DNA of 64,000 nt from Callipepla californica brunnescens (lineage: Eukaryota > Chordata > Aves > Galliformes > Odontophoridae): NCBI GenBank assembly GCA_023055505.1, contig JALIRH010000006.1:27563105-27627104 (forward strand), given 5' to 3'. This document shows positions 61,588 to 64,000 of the stretch, one piece after another. The notes beneath the pieces are model-generated. The model ran no database searches and was not told the DNA's origin. It saw only the letters and a list, made by a program, of their open reading frames with translations. The first letter of the stretch is position 1. Every line of letters begins with the position of its first letter. The translations under genes were made by a program, and so were the position numbers.

Positions 61588-64000
61588 AAGAAACAAAGAG
61601 AATGCAAAAAGTATTACAGAGACGCCAGTTCACAACATTGTTCAGCACTTCTGTATCCAAAAAAGCACAGCAAGCATAGGATGGAATAAAGGTGCTTGTA
61701 AATTTGGGAACAAACTACTGCTAAAATGACAATGATGCCGGTTTCACTCAATCAATCTGTCATTCACGGTTTTTATTCTTACTCATGCTTTGCAGTTTAA
61801 ATTAACTTAATATAAATTAATTTAGCATTTTGTTTTAAACGGATAGAAACACGAAAAGTAATATCGGTTCCACAACTGATTTCAGTATGTAAAAAATGGT
61901 CATTAACTTCTCCTTGACCTTAGGTGTAGAACTAATATTGAATTTGCACAGAGGGTCCTCATTATGCTTGTCTAGCTTCCATCCAGAAGAAATAAGTTCC
62001 CAAGGGTCTTAGTGCTACAAGCCATTCCTCAGATCTCAAATAGGAAACAGGACCCCTTAAAATTATGCAAAAAACATTTCCTCTCATTGCAGAATTTATC
62101 AAAAGGAACAGATAACAGAAAGGGTAGGAATCTGAAATCTAAACAGAGCAAAGCCGGGCTGGTAAGAAAGGAGGCTGACAGATGTAGATTTGGTCTGTCT
62201 GATCCACACATCATTAAAGCACCGTTCCTTTTCACTGCATCTGAACAACCACAGGAAGGGCAAACCTCATTTTGAATGAGACTCAGGTCCGCCTATGTTA
62301 TATAGCCATTGTAAATTAAAGAATGAGTAAAGCAACCAATATTTCCCAATTTCTGGCTCTTAGCCAGAAGCCTTGGCTGCTGTTCTTTCCACATTCTAGT
62401 ACAATGTTTCTGCTAGAAAGTTCTGTTTATTTTAACCGACCCTTTCATCTGGTTTTGAAGGCCCATATTTCATCCAAAATGGTGTTGCATTGGAAGAACA
62501 AGATTTGTAATCTCTGGCTAAAAAAGGTGGTGTGCTTCCTACTGGATGACCAACCACCACCAATTCACCTAGCCAGGGGAGGTTTGGTTTTCATTGCCTG
62601 ACTCAATGTGATACATACAAAGGAGAAGTCATATTTTACACATGCCTTCTGAACATACAAGCTCATATCATTTTTTCTTTTTTTAATCAAGGAGAAGAGA
62701 AGTGCAGAATGAATGGAAAACAATATAGGACTACTACAGGAATATACAAAGGTGATATTCTTCACAGCAACAGCAGCTCAAGGAAAACAATTCAATGGTT
62801 GAACGCACAAAGCTTTACATTTTATCCAGTGCATTTAGACAGCTATTCTCATCAGCATATTTAAATAAAAAAATAAATAATCAAGCAGTAATTAATGCAT
62901 CTCTAACAGTGTTGCTTGAAACAAGATGCTGAAAAAGTGGAGAAGATCCCAACACATGATGAGCAGGCATGGAGAGAAGCTGGAGGGAAGCTGTACAGAT
63001 GGGGAGGTGCAGGCATGCACAAGGAATGGTGACAGAGCAGGCTTATGCAAAGTGAAACCCTGCTCTCTGCACCATAGAAATATCCTGCTGGCATGGCCAG
63101 GAAAGGAACAGGAAACAAAGAGGACTCTGAACAAATACATTCTGTGAGCTCTACAAATACCTCTCCCAATGGGCTGAAAACAAAACATTCACCTAGGGAC
63201 TGCATTTTGCACAATTCTTGTGTTTTTGACCTTACCATGCAATCCTTTTCTGTGTATTTGCAAAACATCTGTCATCTACGCCACTATTTTGCATTTCTCA
63301 TTTTTACATGCAAGCACCTTGTAAATTATGCAGAAATAACACCACCCAAATTCTGAAACAACTACAAAAGAATTGGCCATCACCTTGACAAATCATGGGG
63401 TGCCAGAATCCAGGTGGTCACCGAGCCAGACACAGCACAGCAAAGCACGGTAGAGTGTGTCCTGGCTGCACAGCACTAAGAGTAACACTCCGCAGTGCCA
63501 GAGGCAGCCTGAGCCCAATCTTCTTGGTATGCCTGACTTCAGGGGCAGTGGGAGAGAAACCCATAGGATGCATTGGGCTGTAGAGATGGGCATTCCCTTC
63601 AGTAAAGCATGAAACTTTTGGAAGGGATCATTTAAAGGAAGCAAACAAATCACCTCCCTTAGTTTAAGGCATCATATCTTAAAATATGATGCAATTTTTA
63701 AAATATTCCTGTTTTCAGGGACAAATTTTATGCTTTTAAACCCCATTTAAATGGGTAAAGTAAAAATGAAGTTATTGAGACCAATCTAAAGCATGACGTA
63801 CTCCAGGAAACTTAACACTTGCAGAAGACCTCCATCTTTTTCCAGACATTTTGCTAAGTTTGACCCTTGCTTTCACAAGGGTGCTTGGAGGAAATGTTGT
63901 AATGAAATACAGCCCTACATAAATGAACCCACTGCAAAAACACACAAAGGGACATAAAAGTGCAGTATAGTTACTGATATCAGTGTTGTATGCTAGCCTT

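Larger units (their letters stand above)
50359..64000 (-). other. Intronic or upstream sequence 5' of the CNB exon
   Basis: This stretch lies upstream of the CNB exon in transcript order and is presumably an intron of the long isoform. It contains a Galluhop mariner copy (54012-54504), two CR1 fragments (56702-56905, 60324-60366), a poly(A) tract at 59316-59336 and a motif cluster at 61466-61587. I looked on the minus strand for DEP-domain and CNB-domain strings and saw none. Confidence 0.65.

Overview
This window is vertebrate nuclear DNA, almost certainly from a galliform bird (chicken or a close relative). The evidence is widely spaced short exons with consensus splice sites, 5'-truncated CR1 LINE copies with the typical avian 3' end, a mariner element of the chicken Galluhop type, one sharp CpG island in otherwise AT-rich DNA, and no bacterial-style gene packing. 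The species call rests on repeat types recognised by eye.

The only gene I can support is RAPGEF5 (Repac / GFR / MR-GEF, a Rap guanine nucleotide exchange factor of the Epac family). It lies on the minus strand, so its 5' side is at high coordinates. In transcript order the exons are: 50233-50358, a degenerate cyclic-nucleotide-binding segment belonging to a longer isoform; 27197-26936, the first coding exon of the short isoform, inside the CpG island at about 26680-27840 with a TATA box at 27584-27592; then 4535-4457, 3445-3301, 1473-1376 and 734-704. The last five join in frame into 615 nt (205 codons) covering the acidic N-terminal leader and the Ras-exchanger (REM) domain. The catalytic CDC25 domain lies past coordinate 1, outside the window.

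The most notable structure is the intron at 3446-4456. It is not GT-AG. It has a U12-type 5' site, a textbook U12 branch site and an AC 3' end, and only this AT-AC splice restores the conserved protein sequence. Other points of interest are the CNB exon, which has lost the phosphate-binding-cassette core; an open, arginine-rich 82-codon in-frame extension upstream of the conserved start, with its own donor site and a CGG repeat; and a perfect RFX X-box at 36776-36789 in the upstream intron.

The rest is intron: 1-703, 735-1375, 1474-3300, 3446-4456, 4536-26935, 27594-50232 and 50359-64000. It contains five CR1 fragments, two stretches of an ancient CR1/L3-like LINE, two Galluhop mariner pieces, poly(A)/poly(T) tracts and microsatellites. 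I found no tRNA, rRNA, CRISPR array or second protein gene. The longer open frames in the introns look like chance. I found no previously undescribed multi-gene system here.
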